Below, in pieces: positions 1 through 9,962 of a stretch of 64,000 nucleotides of DNA. The stretch spans positions 1 to 64,000 of the forward strand of contig JAAYIQ010000088.1 of NCBI GenBank assembly GCA_012523365.1. The letters are read 5' to 3'. The notes beneath the pieces were generated by a model. It ran no database searches and had not been told where the DNA came from. It saw only the letters and a program-made list of their open reading frames with translations. Source of the stretch: Clostridiaceae bacterium. Its GTDB lineage: Bacteria > Bacillota > Clostridia > Saccharofermentanales > Saccharofermentanaceae. Numbering within the stretch: the stretch's first letter is position 1; the number at the start of each line of letters is the position of its first letter. The position numbers and the translations under genes were made by a program.

Positions 1-495
1 CTCGATTATCACTATGACCTATCACCCAGAGACGTGCAGAAGGCCGTCTTCATTCGCCAGTTCGAGCTCGCGTGCCGGGAAGATATCCCGGTGATCATAC
101 ATGAGCGCGAAGCGAGCGCGGACATGCTTGCGATTCTGACCGACTTCGGCAAGCGCGGACTTCTGTCGGAGACACCCGGCGTTTTTCATTGCTATTCAGG
201 AAGCGCCCAGACCGCTCAGATCCTCGTTCGTATGGGTTTTTTGCTGGGATTCGACGGGCCGGTCACTTTCAGAAATAACAAGAAGGCTTGGGAGGTTTTA
301 TCTTCCATACCGATCGATCGAATACTCATTGAGACCGATTGCCCTTATTTGACACCGGAACCTTTTCGAGGCAAGAGGAACGAGCCGGCGTATATCCCGT
401 ACATTCTGGTGAAGATCGCGGATTACCTCGGGAAGACCACCGAAGAAATGGCGCGAATCACTACCGGGAATGCGCGGCGGCTATTTCGGATATAA
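1..495 (+). CDS. tatD: TatD family metal-dependent hydrolase/DNase, 5'-truncated by window edge
   Basis: Frame 1 is open from base 1; HCYSGS, FDGPVTF and IETDCPYLTPEPFRGKRNEP motifs typical of TatD. Confidence 0.9.
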   Translation, partial: LDYHYDLSPRDVQKAVFIRQFELACREDIPVIIHEREASADMLAILTDFGKRGLLSETPGVFHCYSGSAQTAQILVRMGFLLGFDGPVTFRNNKKAWEVLSSIPIDRILIETDCPYLTPEPFRGKRNEPAYIPYILVKIADYLGKTTEEMARITTGNARRLFRI

Positions 496-642
496 AAGCG
501 GGCGGTCGAGATGAGAGGCAAATCACCGGATTGGTACAAATACGGATGGACACTGGATATTATGAATCCGTTGGATTACAAGTGATCCGCAAGATCTCCG
601 GGTATCATTTTGAACCTTTTTCATACTCGCTTCATTCGATTA

Positions 643-671
643 TTGACAACATCTTTTGTATCCTTTATACT
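643..671 (+). promoter_or_regulatory. Sigma-A type promoter of the tRNA cluster
   Basis: TTGACA (643-648), 17-nt spacer, TATACT (666-671), about 42 nt before the first tRNA. Confidence 0.8.
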
Positions 672-712
672 TCTTCTTGCGCTCCGAGAAGCGCAGTCCG
701 GTTTGAGGCAAC

Positions 713-788
713 GGGAGCATAGCTCAGCTGGGAGAGCATCTGCCTTACAAGCAGAGGGTCACAGGTTCGAGCCCTGTTGTTCCCACCA
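713..788 (+). tRNA. tRNA-Val (anticodon TAC)
   Basis: Cloverleaf readable by eye; loop CTTACAA, GGTTCGAGCC T-arm, encoded CCA. Confidence 0.95.
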
Positions 789-792
789 TAAT

Positions 793-869
793 GGCGCAGT
801 AGTTCAGTTGGTTAGAATGCCAGCCTGTCACGCTGGAGGTCGAGGGTTCGAGCCCCTTCTGCGTCGCCA
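793..869 (+). tRNA. tRNA-Asp (anticodon GTC)
   Basis: Acceptor GGCGCAG/CTGCGTC, anticodon loop CTGTCAC, encoded CCA. Confidence 0.95.
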
Positions 870-899
870 TCATTCCCCCGGTTCACTGGAACCGGACAT

Positions 900-975
900 G
901 CCCAGATAGCTCAGTCGGTAGAGCAGTGGACTGAAAATCCTCGTGTGGTTGGTTCGATTCCGACTCTGGGCACCA
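900..975 (+). tRNA. tRNA-Phe (anticodon GAA)
   Basis: Acceptor GCCCAGA/TCTGGGC, loop CTGAAAA, encoded CCA. Confidence 0.95.
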
Positions 976-978
976 AAT

Positions 979-1006
979 CCGGTCGATGAAATCGGCCGGT
1001 TTTTTT
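979..1006 (+). terminator. Rho-independent terminator after tRNA cluster
   Basis: CCGGTCGAT-GAA-ATCGGCCGG followed by TTTTTTT. Confidence 0.85.
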
Positions 1007-1123
1007 ATGGGTCAGTTTGCCGGATTTATTTTGCGGCTGATTATCATTCTTTTTTCCATGATCACATATTCGGCAAAAAAATATTGTATAATACGACTTA
1101 CTTGATTTTCGGAGGAAGCAAAT

Positions 1124-3907
1124 ATGGAAAAGGCATATGCCTTAAACAAGAAGCAAGTGCTCGAACAACTGAATTCCGATGAGACGATCGGTCTGTCGCA
1201 AACCGAGGCGGAGAAAAGACTGATACAGTACGGCTTGAATTCGTTGGGCGAGGAGAAGAAGACTCCATTATGGAAGCGCTTTTTGGGTCAATTTGCCGAT
1301 GCCATGGTTCTGATATTGATCGGAGCGGCGATTTTATCCGCGTTTATGGCTTTGAACGAGCCTGGATTCGAAGGATGGATCGACGTTATTGTTATTATGG
1401 CCATTGTCATCATTAACGCAATTTTGGGAGTTTATCAGGAGGGTAAGGCGGACCAGGCAATCGCGGCACTGAAGAAAATGAGCTCGCCTCAGAGCAAGGT
1501 TTTTCGGGACGGGCAGAAGACGGAAGTTCCTTCCGACCAATTGGTGCCGGGCGACATCGTCGCGTTGGAAGCAGGCGATTTAGTTGCCGCTGATTTGCGG
1601 ATACTATCCCAGAGTTCAATCAAGGTTGAAGAAGCCTCCCTGACGGGAGAATCCGTTCCCGTCGAGAAAAACGCGTTTGCGGTTCTTTCCGAAGATACGG
1701 GCTTGGGTGATCGCGAGAATATGTTTTTCATGGGTACTGCGATTACGTACGGAAGAGCCGTTGGTATTGTTACAGACACCGGGACGAGAACGGAGCTCGG
1801 GAAAATCGCGACGAAGTTGAAGACGATCGATGATTCCGTCACGCCGTTACAACGCAACCTGAACAGTCTCGGCAAAATTCTCGGCGCGATTTGCATCGCC
1901 GTCTGTTTGATTGTTTTTATTGTGGACGTTTTCATCCAGAAGACCCCTTGGGATGAGAGCTTGATGATTGCCGTCAGTTTGGCTGTCGCAGCGATTCCCG
2001 AAGGGCTGGCCGCCGTTGTAACCATCGTTCTGGCGATCGGGATGACGCGAATGGCTTCCCGTAACGCGATCGTGCGTAAACTCCTTGCGGTTGAGACATT
2101 GGGCTGTGTGGATGTTATCTGTTCGGACAAGACCGGAACTCTGACACAAAATGAGATGACGGTAACGCGTTTCTTTTCCGCTTCGCGGCTGTTTCACGTT
2201 TCCGGGTCCGGTTATACCCCGAACGGCGCCATCGTAGCGGAGGACGGCCAACCGACTGATTCGGAGATGAATATCAGGCTGTCTATGCTCGCGTCCGTTC
2301 TGTGTAATGATGCCGTCATCCGAGAGAACGGGGACGGTCGTTTTTCCTGCATCGGTGATCCCACGGAGGGATCGTTGATCGCACTGGCCGCAAAGGGTGG
2401 ATACATAAGACAAGAGAGTCACTCCGAGTATCCGAGAATAACGGAACTGCCCTTTGACTCCGACAGAAAAATGATGACGACTTATCATATAAACGTTATT
2501 CCGGAGCAAATTACTTCATTTACCAAGGGAGCTCCGGACATCATACTGGGTCGTTGCGTTTCTTTTTTCGACGGTAAAAAGGCCGTTCCGATGACTGATT
2601 CGATTCGCAAGGAAATTGAAGATACCAATCACCGTTTTGCATCCGATGCTCTTCGAGTACTCGCTCTGGCCTATAAGACATACGGAGCTGAGGACGAGAA
2701 CATCGCAGCGGATTTTTCTCATGAGAATGACCTGATATTTTTGGGGTTGACCGGCATGATTGATCCGGCCCGACCCGAAGCCAAGGAGGCGATCCGTGTG
2801 TGCAGGGACGCAGGTATTCGTCCGGTCATGATCACGGGTGATTATAAAGATACCGCCGTTGCCATCGCAAGAGATCTCGGAATGATGAAGGATACCGACA
2901 AAAGTCTTTCGGGAGCGGAGCTGGATGCCGTTACCGATGAGGAACTTGAGATACTTTGCGAAACGACCAGTGTCTATGCCAGGGTTTCACCTGATCATAA
3001 GGTCAGAATCGTGAATGCACTCAAGAAGAATCAACATATCGCCTCCATGACCGGAGACGGAGTAAACGATGCGATGGCCTTAAAATCGGCCGATATCGGT
3101 GTTGCGATGGGCATCACCGGCACCGAAGTGGCCAAAAACTCTGCGGATATGATACTGACGGACGACAATTTCGCGACGATCGTCCACGCGATCGAAGAAG
3201 GCCGGATCATATACGGCAATATTCGAAAATTTGTCGGATTTCTGCTTTCGTGCAACGTCGGAGAAATTTTGGTTATTTTCATCATTTCTTTGATTCCCGC
3301 GGCTTTTTTCAACGCTGTCGGCGTACCGATAACGGGCGCGATAACTCCTCTGACTGCGATTCAACTGCTTTGGCTGAATTTAGTTACCGACAGTTTTCCC
3401 GCTCTTGCGTTAGGTAGAGAAAAGGGTGAACCCGACATCATGAAACAACCGCCGCGAAGAAAAAACGAATCGATCATCAACAGAAGCATGAAACGGATGA
3501 TTATGGTTCAAAGTTCGGCGATTTTTGTGGCCGTATTTTCTTCCTTCATGATCGGTCTGAACATTCTTTTCGTAAACAGCGAGTATCGTCTTGAATCCTC
3601 GAGAACGATGGCTTTTGCAACCCTGATCATTGCGGAATTGTTCAGAGCCTTCAGCTCGAGATCGGAACGGGTAAGCATCTTTAAACTCGGCATTTTCTCG
3701 AATAAAATGATGAACGCCGCCGTAATATTCTCCTCGCTTATGCTTCTTCTGGTGATTTACATTCCCGGTGTGAACAGCATATTCGACAACAGAGCTCTGC
3801 CTCTGATTGCATGGCTTCCGATTGTTCTTCTTGCGGTTATTCCGTTTCTGGCCGGAGAGATCTCCAAGGCTTTTCGAACGAAGTTCCCCAATCGGAAGAT
3901 GAATTAA
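1124..3907 (+). CDS. Calcium-translocating P-type ATPase
   Basis: DKTGTLT phosphorylation motif, LTGES, MTGDGVND, cation ATPase N and C domains. Confidence 0.93.
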   Translation: MEKAYALNKKQVLEQLNSDETIGLSQTEAEKRLIQYGLNSLGEEKKTPLWKRFLGQFADAMVLILIGAAILSAFMALNEPGFEGWIDVIVIMAIVIINAILGVYQEGKADQAIAALKKMSSPQSKVFRDGQKTEVPSDQLVPGDIVALEAGDLVAADLRILSQSSIKVEEASLTGESVPVEKNAFAVLSEDTGLGDRENMFFMGTAITYGRAVGIVTDTGTRTELGKIATKLKTIDDSVTPLQRNLNSLGKILGAICIAVCLIVFIVDVFIQKTPWDESLMIAVSLAVAAIPEGLAAVVTIVLAIGMTRMASRNAIVRKLLAVETLGCVDVICSDKTGTLTQNEMTVTRFFSASRLFHVSGSGYTPNGAIVAEDGQPTDSEMNIRLSMLASVLCNDAVIRENGDGRFSCIGDPTEGSLIALAAKGGYIRQESHSEYPRITELPFDSDRKMMTTYHINVIPEQITSFTKGAPDIILGRCVSFFDGKKAVPMTDSIRKEIEDTNHRFASDALRVLALAYKTYGAEDENIAADFSHENDLIFLGLTGMIDPARPEAKEAIRVCRDAGIRPVMITGDYKDTAVAIARDLGMMKDTDKSLSGAELDAVTDEELEILCETTSVYARVSPDHKVRIVNALKKNQHIASMTGDGVNDAMALKSADIGVAMGITGTEVAKNSADMILTDDNFATIVHAIEEGRIIYGNIRKFVGFLLSCNVGEILVIFIISLIPAAFFNAVGVPITGAITPLTAIQLLWLNLVTDSFPALALGREKGEPDIMKQPPRRKNESIINRSMKRMIMVQSSAIFVAVFSSFMIGLNILFVNSEYRLESSRTMAFATLIIAELFRAFSSRSERVSIFKLGIFSNKMMNAAVIFSSLMLLLVIYIPGVNSIFDNRALPLIAWLPIVLLAVIPFLAGEISKAFRTKFPNRKMN

Positions 3908-4031
3908 TAGGCGGAAGGCAGGTGCTGAGGTTTAAACGGTTTCCGGACCGGCAAACTTCTTCTTGCACCCTCATAGAGCGTGTGATAAAATTAGACGGAT
4001 TTACAGAAAGATTGGATTCGGAGGCTTAATT

Positions 4032-4280
4032 ATGGAAATGGTCGCAATTGTGCTGGCATCTGTGGATATATTGATTTCCGCTACATTGGTTTTCCTGGTC
4101 GTTTTCCAGGAAGGAAACGATAAAGGCCTCGGAGTGATCGGCGGCGGAGCGGACACCTTTTTCGGCAAAGAAAAGGGTCGCTCCCGTGAGAATGTGTTGA
4201 AACGTTTGACCACTATTTTGGCAATTTCCTTTGCCGTAGTGACCATCGTGCTTTTCCGTATCATTGCCGGAGGAGTTTAA
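4032..4280 (+). CDS. secG: Preprotein translocase subunit SecG
   Basis: Small protein with two TM segments, VVFQEGNDKGLGVIGGGADTFFGKEKGRSRENVL; located just before rnr. Confidence 0.93.
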   Translation: MEMVAIVLASVDILISATLVFLVVFQEGNDKGLGVIGGGADTFFGKEKGRSRENVLKRLTTILAISFAVVTIVLFRIIAGGV

Positions 4281-4311
4281 TCCCTGAAATTGAATGATTA
4301 TCATCATGAAT

Positions 4312-4354
4312 CGGTCTTCCGTCGCCGGGTTACAGGCGAGGCGGGCCGTTTTTT
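4312..4354 (+). terminator. Probable terminator between secG and rnr
   Basis: Imperfect GC-rich hairpin (CGGTC...CGCC...GGCG...GGGCCG) followed by TTTTTT. Confidence 0.55.
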
Positions 4355-4488
4355 GTTGCCGGTTTCGTTTTCCGGGGAGACGGTTGTAATCATTCGTTAC
4401 GAGAAGTCTTAATGGAACATTTCTGCTGTTTTTCGGTATACTGACAGAAGAGTAATCTTTTGACCCAAACGGAGAAAGAGGCGCATTT

Positions 4489-6498
4489 ATGAAAAAGAGC
4501 AAGGGTAACGGCCGGAGACGTGATTCGTTCAAAGTTCATTCGTCATTCGCAAAACCGGTCGCCAAAGGCCGACAGTTCAAGCCGGGCAAATCGTCCGATT
4601 CCGTTTTGCCCGTCGCGTCCGTTAAATCGCGAGGCCCGGCTTCGACTCCTTTTTCTTGTGTCGGTATTCTTCGAAAAGGAGAAACGGACTTATATGTAGA
4701 TCCGGACCCGGGGTATTCGTTTGAGCAATACGGAAGAATACGAATCCCGCCCGACAATCAAAACGGTGCACCGTTGAATATGAAGGTCTTCTGTACCATT
4801 GTTAACCCCGAGGATCCGGCCGGTACATACGTCGGGAAAATAACGGAGGTTCTCGGTGATCCCGGCGAAAGCGACGTTGCGATGAAAGCGATACTGCTTC
4901 AGTACGGAATCCCGGAGGAATTTCCCGAGGAAGTGACGAGCGAAGCTTCCGGCTTCCCGATGCATCCTTCGGATGAAGATATTGATATCGCGATCGCAAG
5001 CGGGAGACGAGATTTACGATCCATGAGAACCGTAACGATCGACGGAGAAGACGCGAAGGATTTGGACGACGCGATATCAATTGAGAAACTGCCGGGGAAA
5101 GGATACCTCTTGTATGTTCATATCGCGGACGTATCACATTATGTAACCGAAGGATCACCTTTGGATCTGGAGGCCAGACAGCGGGCGACGAGTGTGTATC
5201 CAGTGGATCGTGTCGTCCCGATGCTTCCGCCTCGACTCTCCAACAGCTTGTGCAGTCTGAACCCGGAGGTTCCGAGGTTTGCGCTGACCGCTAAGATGAC
5301 TATTGATTACGATGGAGAAGTTCGTGACGGTGAAATATTCGAAAGCATAATTAAGAGTAATGCGCGTACCTCGTATTCCGAGATCCATGACATTTTATAT
5401 GCGGGGAAGACGATTGAACGGTATGCGGAACTTGAAGCGATGTTTCGGGATATGGATGCTCTGATGCGGATCCTGAAAGAGAAACGCAGCCGTCGCGGCT
5501 CGATCGAGTTTTCATTTCCGGAAACGCATGTCGTAATGGGCGGGAAGGGAAAGCCGACAGATATTTTCGCGAGCCCGATTACCGACGCTAACCGGATCAT
5601 CGAGGAGTTTATGATCGTAACCAACGAGTTTGTTGCGGCAAAGTTTCACGCAATGTCTCACCCGTTTATTTATCGTGTACACGAAGACCCCGATGAACTG
5701 AAGATTGCTGATTTTTTGCGAGTAGCGAAGCTTTTCGGCGCGAAAACGACGCGGAAGGGAAAGATCACCCCGGAATTTCTGGCCGAGCTGATGAGCCGGA
5801 TTTCGGGAGAAACCTTTGCGCCTGCTCTGTCACAGATCCTGCTTCGTTCGCTGGCCAAAGCACGATATTCCGAAGAGAACCTCGGGCACTTCGGGCTCAA
5901 TTCCCGAAACTACTGCCATTTCACCTCTCCGATACGCCGATATCCCGATTTGTACATTCATCGAATCATTAAGGCGTATCTGAACGGCAAGCCTCAGAAA
6001 GCTTATTTCGGCGGAAACGTGAAACCGATCTCGGAGCGAAGCTCGGAGATGGAGCGCAATGCGGCTGAAGCCGAGCGGGAAGCGACCGATCAGAAAGTAG
6101 CCGAGTACATGGCCGATCATGTCGGTGAGGAGTTCGAAGGAATCATTTCCGGCATTTCACAGGGGGGACTTTTTGTGCGGCTGCAGAACACGGCGGAGGG
6201 GATGGTTCCTTTTCGAACGATGGCGGATTATTACGAATACGACGACCGGCGCTTGGAAGCCCGAGGAAGGGCAAGCGGTCGAGTTTATCGAATCGGCCAG
6301 GCTGTTTTGATCAAGGTCGGAGCAGTTGATACTGTTTTACGGAGAGTCGATTTCGTATTGGAAGAAGCCGCGACCGAACCGAGCGGGATACGCTTCGGCG
6401 GAGAGGGCGGGAGGAAAGATAAAAAGAGAGAACCTCGTGATCGGTTCTCTCACCAGAAAGGCAAAGGGAGAAAAGGGAAAGGAAAGAAGGGCAGGTAG
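4489..6498 (+). CDS. rnr: Ribonuclease R
   Basis: RNB domain (DGEDAKDLDDAISIEKL, HFTSPIRRYPDL), S1 domain, basic C-terminal tail. Confidence 0.95.
   Translation: MKKSKGNGRRRDSFKVHSSFAKPVAKGRQFKPGKSSDSVLPVASVKSRGPASTPFSCVGILRKGETDLYVDPDPGYSFEQYGRIRIPPDNQNGAPLNMKVFCTIVNPEDPAGTYVGKITEVLGDPGESDVAMKAILLQYGIPEEFPEEVTSEASGFPMHPSDEDIDIAIASGRRDLRSMRTVTIDGEDAKDLDDAISIEKLPGKGYLLYVHIADVSHYVTEGSPLDLEARQRATSVYPVDRVVPMLPPRLSNSLCSLNPEVPRFALTAKMTIDYDGEVRDGEIFESIIKSNARTSYSEIHDILYAGKTIERYAELEAMFRDMDALMRILKEKRSRRGSIEFSFPETHVVMGGKGKPTDIFASPITDANRIIEEFMIVTNEFVAAKFHAMSHPFIYRVHEDPDELKIADFLRVAKLFGAKTTRKGKITPEFLAELMSRISGETFAPALSQILLRSLAKARYSEENLGHFGLNSRNYCHFTSPIRRYPDLYIHRIIKAYLNGKPQKAYFGGNVKPISERSSEMERNAAEAEREATDQKVAEYMADHVGEEFEGIISGISQGGLFVRLQNTAEGMVPFRTMADYYEYDDRRLEARGRASGRVYRIGQAVLIKVGAVDTVLRRVDFVLEEAATEPSGIRFGGEGGRKDKKREPRDRFSHQKGKGRKGKGKKGR
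6421..6451 (-). terminator. Rho-independent terminator of the minus-strand HPr-like gene, lying inside the rnr 3' coding region
   Basis: Minus strand reads GAGAGAACC-GATCACGA-GGTTCTCTC-TTTTT; perfect 9-bp stem plus T-tract 52 nt past the HPr-like stop codon. Confidence 0.75.
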
Positions 6499-6502
6499 CA
6501 TT

Positions 6503-6754
6503 TCAGTCGTCGATTCTGTACCGCTTGAGCGCTTCAACAAGATCGTCGCATGCGTCGCTGTGGATTTCCAGAAGAATCGGACGTTGCAGTTCCAAACTGA
6601 AAATCCCCATGATCGACTTGGCGTCAACCACATATCGGCCTGAAGACAAATCGACGTCATAAGGGAATGAATTGACGGTGTGGACGAAGTCCTTTACGTC
6701 GGAGATGGATTTAAAGTGAACGGTGAAACATACCATATATTCTGTCCCTCTCAT
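6503..6754 (-). CDS. HPr-like domain protein lacking the phosphorylatable His motif
   Basis: MRGTEYMVCFTVHFKSISDVKDFVHTVNSFPYDVDLSSGRYVVDAKSIMGIFSLELQRPILLEIHSD; retains the SIMGIFSL segment of HPr but has no GxHARPA. Confidence 0.8.
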   Translation of the reverse strand: MRGTEYMVCFTVHFKSISDVKDFVHTVNSFPYDVDLSSGRYVVDAKSIMGIFSLELQRPILLEIHSDACDDLVEALKRYRIDD

Positions 6755-6791
6755 TCTATCGGCACTTATTACGTGAACCCTACGGCCTTTT

Positions 6792-6819
6792 AGTTTATCA
6801 CAGGTAGAATTCCTGTCAA
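6792..6819 (-). promoter_or_regulatory. Candidate promoter for the HPr-like gene
   Basis: Minus strand TTGACA (6819-6814), 16-nt spacer, TAAACT (6797-6792). Confidence 0.45.
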
Positions 6820-6949
6820 TTGTCAAACGTACAAATATGGGCGTTACGCTGGTAAGGGAACTGACGCAAAACTGCTCGTGACGAATAATTTTCAAACCGG
6901 AAAGGACGGACAACAATTGAAGATGCGAGCCTGTGAAAGGAAGGGTCAA

Positions 6950-8302
6950 ATGGATAACGAAGAAGTTTCCCGGCTCCTTGAACGCTATCCGAATGGCCCG
7001 AAGGTCTATTTCCAAACGCTCGGATGTAAGGTGAACAGCTACGAAACGGATGCCGTACGCATACTTTTCGAGTCAAGAGGCTTCCGGACGACGACAGATC
7101 CGCGCGATTGTGATGTCTGTGTCGTAAATACCTGTACAGTAACCGCAGAGGCGGACCGGAAGTCCGGTCAAATGCTCAGACGAGCCAAGAAGCTTGCTCC
7201 CCGGGCAGTGGTCGCCGCCATGGGATGCAGAACCGAGATGCGAAAAGCAATTGATGAAGCCGATGTGTGTGTCGGAACCGTCGACCGGGCCGGACTGGTG
7301 GACTTGGTAATCAGTCGGCTTTTCGAGCGGAGCGATGATCCCGATTCGGTCTTGACAAACGAGCATCGCTCCCGAATGGCTAAGTTCGAAGATTTCGGGC
7401 CGGTCATTTCCCGGGAGGGAACACGGGCGTTCGTTAAGATCCAGGACGGGTGCGACAATTATTGCAGTTACTGTATCATTCCCTACGCCAGAGGCAGGTC
7501 GCGTAGTCGTTCTGAGGAAAGCATTCTTCACGAGATTCGATGTCTCGGCGAGGAGGGCTATATCGAGATCGTTCTGACCGGTATCAACCTCGGCGCCTTC
7601 GGAAAGGACAGTGAAAATGCTCATGATGCGTTGACTCGTCTTCTTAAGAAAGCAGAGAGCACAGAAAACATTCGGAGGATCAGATTAGGCTCGATTGAGC
7701 CGCAGATGATTGACGAGGCTTTCGTCCGCACGATTGCCGAAAGCAGCAAAATATGCCGGCATCTGCACGTTTCGCTTCAAAGCGGATCTGACTCGGTGTT
7801 GCTCCGAATGAATCGAAAATACAACATAAAACACTTCGCTGAATCGATTGCTCTCCTGCGAGAATCAATGCCGAACATACATCTTTCGACAGACATCATC
7901 GTCGGGTTTCCGGCGGAAACAGAGTCGGAACACCGGGAAAGTCTCTTGTTTTGTGAGCAAGCCGGTTTTTCGAAAATACACGTATTTCCATATTCGGTTC
8001 GAGCCGGAACCGTCGCAGCGGATATGCAACCAAAGATCGACTCCGCGACAAAAAGCAAGCGCAAGGGGGACTTTTTGCGCTTATCCGAGGACTTACATAT
8101 TCGGGCTGCCGAAGAGATGCTCGGAAAGATCGTCAGCGTCCTTGTCGAAGAGCAGAATCATGGAATGTATTCAGGCTATTCGAAAGAGTATTTTCGGGTT
8201 ATTTTCTCTTCCGGCTCTGTCTTTGAGTCCGGAAGCGAGGCACAGGTGCAAATTACCGGCTTATCCGATGAAACATTGACCGGAATCGCTCATGAACGAT
8301 AA
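6950..8302 (+). CDS. mtaB: tRNA (ms2t6A37) methylthiotransferase, MtaB type
   Basis: YFQTLGCKVNSYETDAV, radical SAM CDNYCSYCIIPYARG, C-terminal TRAM region. Confidence 0.92.
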   Translation: MDNEEVSRLLERYPNGPKVYFQTLGCKVNSYETDAVRILFESRGFRTTTDPRDCDVCVVNTCTVTAEADRKSGQMLRRAKKLAPRAVVAAMGCRTEMRKAIDEADVCVGTVDRAGLVDLVISRLFERSDDPDSVLTNEHRSRMAKFEDFGPVISREGTRAFVKIQDGCDNYCSYCIIPYARGRSRSRSEESILHEIRCLGEEGYIEIVLTGINLGAFGKDSENAHDALTRLLKKAESTENIRRIRLGSIEPQMIDEAFVRTIAESSKICRHLHVSLQSGSDSVLLRMNRKYNIKHFAESIALLRESMPNIHLSTDIIVGFPAETESEHRESLLFCEQAGFSKIHVFPYSVRAGTVAADMQPKIDSATKSKRKGDFLRLSEDLHIRAAEEMLGKIVSVLVEEQNHGMYSGYSKEYFRVIFSSGSVFESGSEAQVQITGLSDETLTGIAHER

Positions 8303-8472
8303 TGCGCTCTTACAATGTCATTTACGGGTATAAAGCGAGTTTTTCGGTTAATATTTTATTACGGATGCGCCGTTTCGTATCAAATTCCTTAAATCATGCT
8401 ACAATAAAACATAAATATGATTTGTGATTGTATAATGTCGAAAAGATATCCGACGATACCGGAGGTGGTAGA

Positions 8473-8727
8473 ATGGTTGATTCCGAGACCGCAAGATTTT
8501 CGTTTAATATGGACAAGTCCGAAGACGTTCGGGAATTGATGGCTTTTGTTTTGTCTGCTCTGGAGGAGAAAGGCTATAATCCGATCAATCAACTGGTTGG
8601 GTATTTCATGTCGGGTGATCCGACTTACATCACCAATTACAAGGGTGCTCGCGGCATTATTCGACGGATCGAGCGGGATGAACTGCTTGAAGTCATCGTA
8701 AGACAATATTGCGAGCGGTTGAAGTAG
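8473..8727 (+). CDS. IreB family regulatory phosphoprotein (UPF0297)
   Basis: [46 protein letters not shown]; located just before ruvX. Confidence 0.93.
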   Translation: MVDSETARFSFNMDKSEDVRELMAFVLSALEEKGYNPINQLVGYFMSGDPTYITNYKGARGIIRRIERDELLEVIVRQYCERLK

Positions 8728-8744
8728 TTCGGGGAGCATACTCA

Positions 8745-9173
8745 ATGGGTAGAGCGATGGCTATCGATTACGGATCGCGAAGAATCGGAATCGCTCTGAG
8801 CGACCCGCTTCGAATTATCGCGCAAGCTTACGAGACGGTTTACTGGAACGGTCGGAGCATTGACCGCGCCTTGGAACGTATTGCTCTGATAATATCGGAG
8901 AATGAAGTGGAAGATATCATACTCGGTTCCCCGAGAAGGACGGACGGCGCCGTAAGCGAATCTCAGCGAGCGGCGGAGGAATTCGGAGAACTGATCTTTC
9001 AGAAAACCGGGCTTTCTCCGATCTATGCGGACGAGCGCTATACCTCTGTGATTGCATCGAGGTATCTGGATGAAACTGGAGTGTCATGCAGAGATCGGAA
9101 ATCCGTCATTGACCAGATGGCCGCTCAAATTATTCTTCGGGAGTATCTGGACAAACATCGCCCCTCAAACTGA
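8745..9173 (+). CDS. ruvX: Holliday junction resolvase RuvX/YqgF
   Basis: MAIDYGSRRIGIALSDPL and DERYTSVIASRYL motifs. Confidence 0.92.
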   Translation: MGRAMAIDYGSRRIGIALSDPLRIIAQAYETVYWNGRSIDRALERIALIISENEVEDIILGSPRRTDGAVSESQRAAEEFGELIFQKTGLSPIYADERYTSVIASRYLDETGVSCRDRKSVIDQMAAQIILREYLDKHRPSN

Positions 9174-9247
9174 TTCATGCTATAATTAGTCAAGACTTCA
9201 AACTGACTATGATCCATAATATGTTCGCGGCAGCGAGGAGGTGCAAT

Positions 9248-9619
9248 ATGACACATTTAGACAAAGACTGCGGGTGCGGTTGTGGCTTTGATCATGAGGA
9301 CTGTGCTGAGAACGAGGCCGGTGAGTGCTGTTGCGAGGAATCGGCCACCATTACGATGGTAGACGCTGAAACCGGTGAAGAATATCAATTCGCCGTGGTG
9401 GATGATTTCGAGTTCAAGGGACAAGCATATTGCGTGCTGGTCACCGTTGATGAGGAAGACCCGGAGCTTGTCATCACGAAGGTGGTTCAGTTGGACGACG
9501 GTGAGGAAGGGTTGATGAGTCTGGAAGAGGAAGAGTCGGACGAGATTTACGCAGAATATGATCGTCTTTGCGAGGAAGCCGAAGTCGAAGATGAAGACGA
9601 AGAGTCAGAAGAAGAATAA
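9248..9619 (+). CDS. DUF1292 domain protein, Cys-rich N-terminus and acidic C-terminus
   Basis: ITMVDAETGEEYQFAVVDDFEFKGQAYCVL, position downstream of ireB-ruvX. Confidence 0.8.
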   Translation: MTHLDKDCGCGCGFDHEDCAENEAGECCCEESATITMVDAETGEEYQFAVVDDFEFKGQAYCVLVTVDEEDPELVITKVVQLDDGEEGLMSLEEEESDEIYAEYDRLCEEAEVEDEDEESEEE

Positions 9620-9962
9620 GACGGAGAAACGGATTGCCGCTCCGCAGAAGTCCAAGAAGACGGACGGAGCGATGGCGGTGATTCGGGACGTGATTAACAG
9701 CAAGGAATATTATCTCTCGATTATTGATTCATTTATGATCGAGGGTCGTGAGTATGTTGTTATGTATAATTACGAGCCGGACGACGGGAACCATGCCGAG
9801 CCCGAGCTTGTGATTATGAGGACGGAGTTCTCGCAGTCCGGGGATCAATTGTTTTATTCGATCCGTGACAACAACGAACTGCACAGAGCCTTCATCATCT
9901 TTATGAGGAGATTTCATTCGTCGCATGAATTACATTCAAAACGAGTCAAATCGAACAGTTAA
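9591..9962 (+). CDS. Second DUF1292-like protein
   Basis: VIRDVINSKEYYLSIIDSFMIEGREYVVMYNYEPDDG resembles the preceding protein; start overlaps the previous gene (ORF could extend to 9558). Confidence 0.65.
   Translation: MKTKSQKKNKTEKRIAAPQKSKKTDGAMAVIRDVINSKEYYLSIIDSFMIEGREYVVMYNYEPDDGNHAEPELVIMRTEFSQSGDQLFYSIRDNNELHRAFIIFMRRFHSSHELHSKRVKSNS

Noticed and set aside
610-909. ORFs crossing the tRNA-Val/Asp/Phe cluster
   Set aside because: Overlap clear tRNA genes; translations such as EHSSAGRASALQAEGHRFEPCC are classic spurious tRNA translations.
1489-2509. Overlapping minus-strand ORFs opposite the P-type ATPase
   Set aside because: Mirror of a conserved + strand gene; Ser/Thr/Ala-rich composition typical of antisense frames.
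6498-6950. Search for smpB/ssrA after secG-rnr
   Set aside because: Frequently neighbours in Bacillota, but no SmpB-like ORF or tmRNA-like sequence was seen here.
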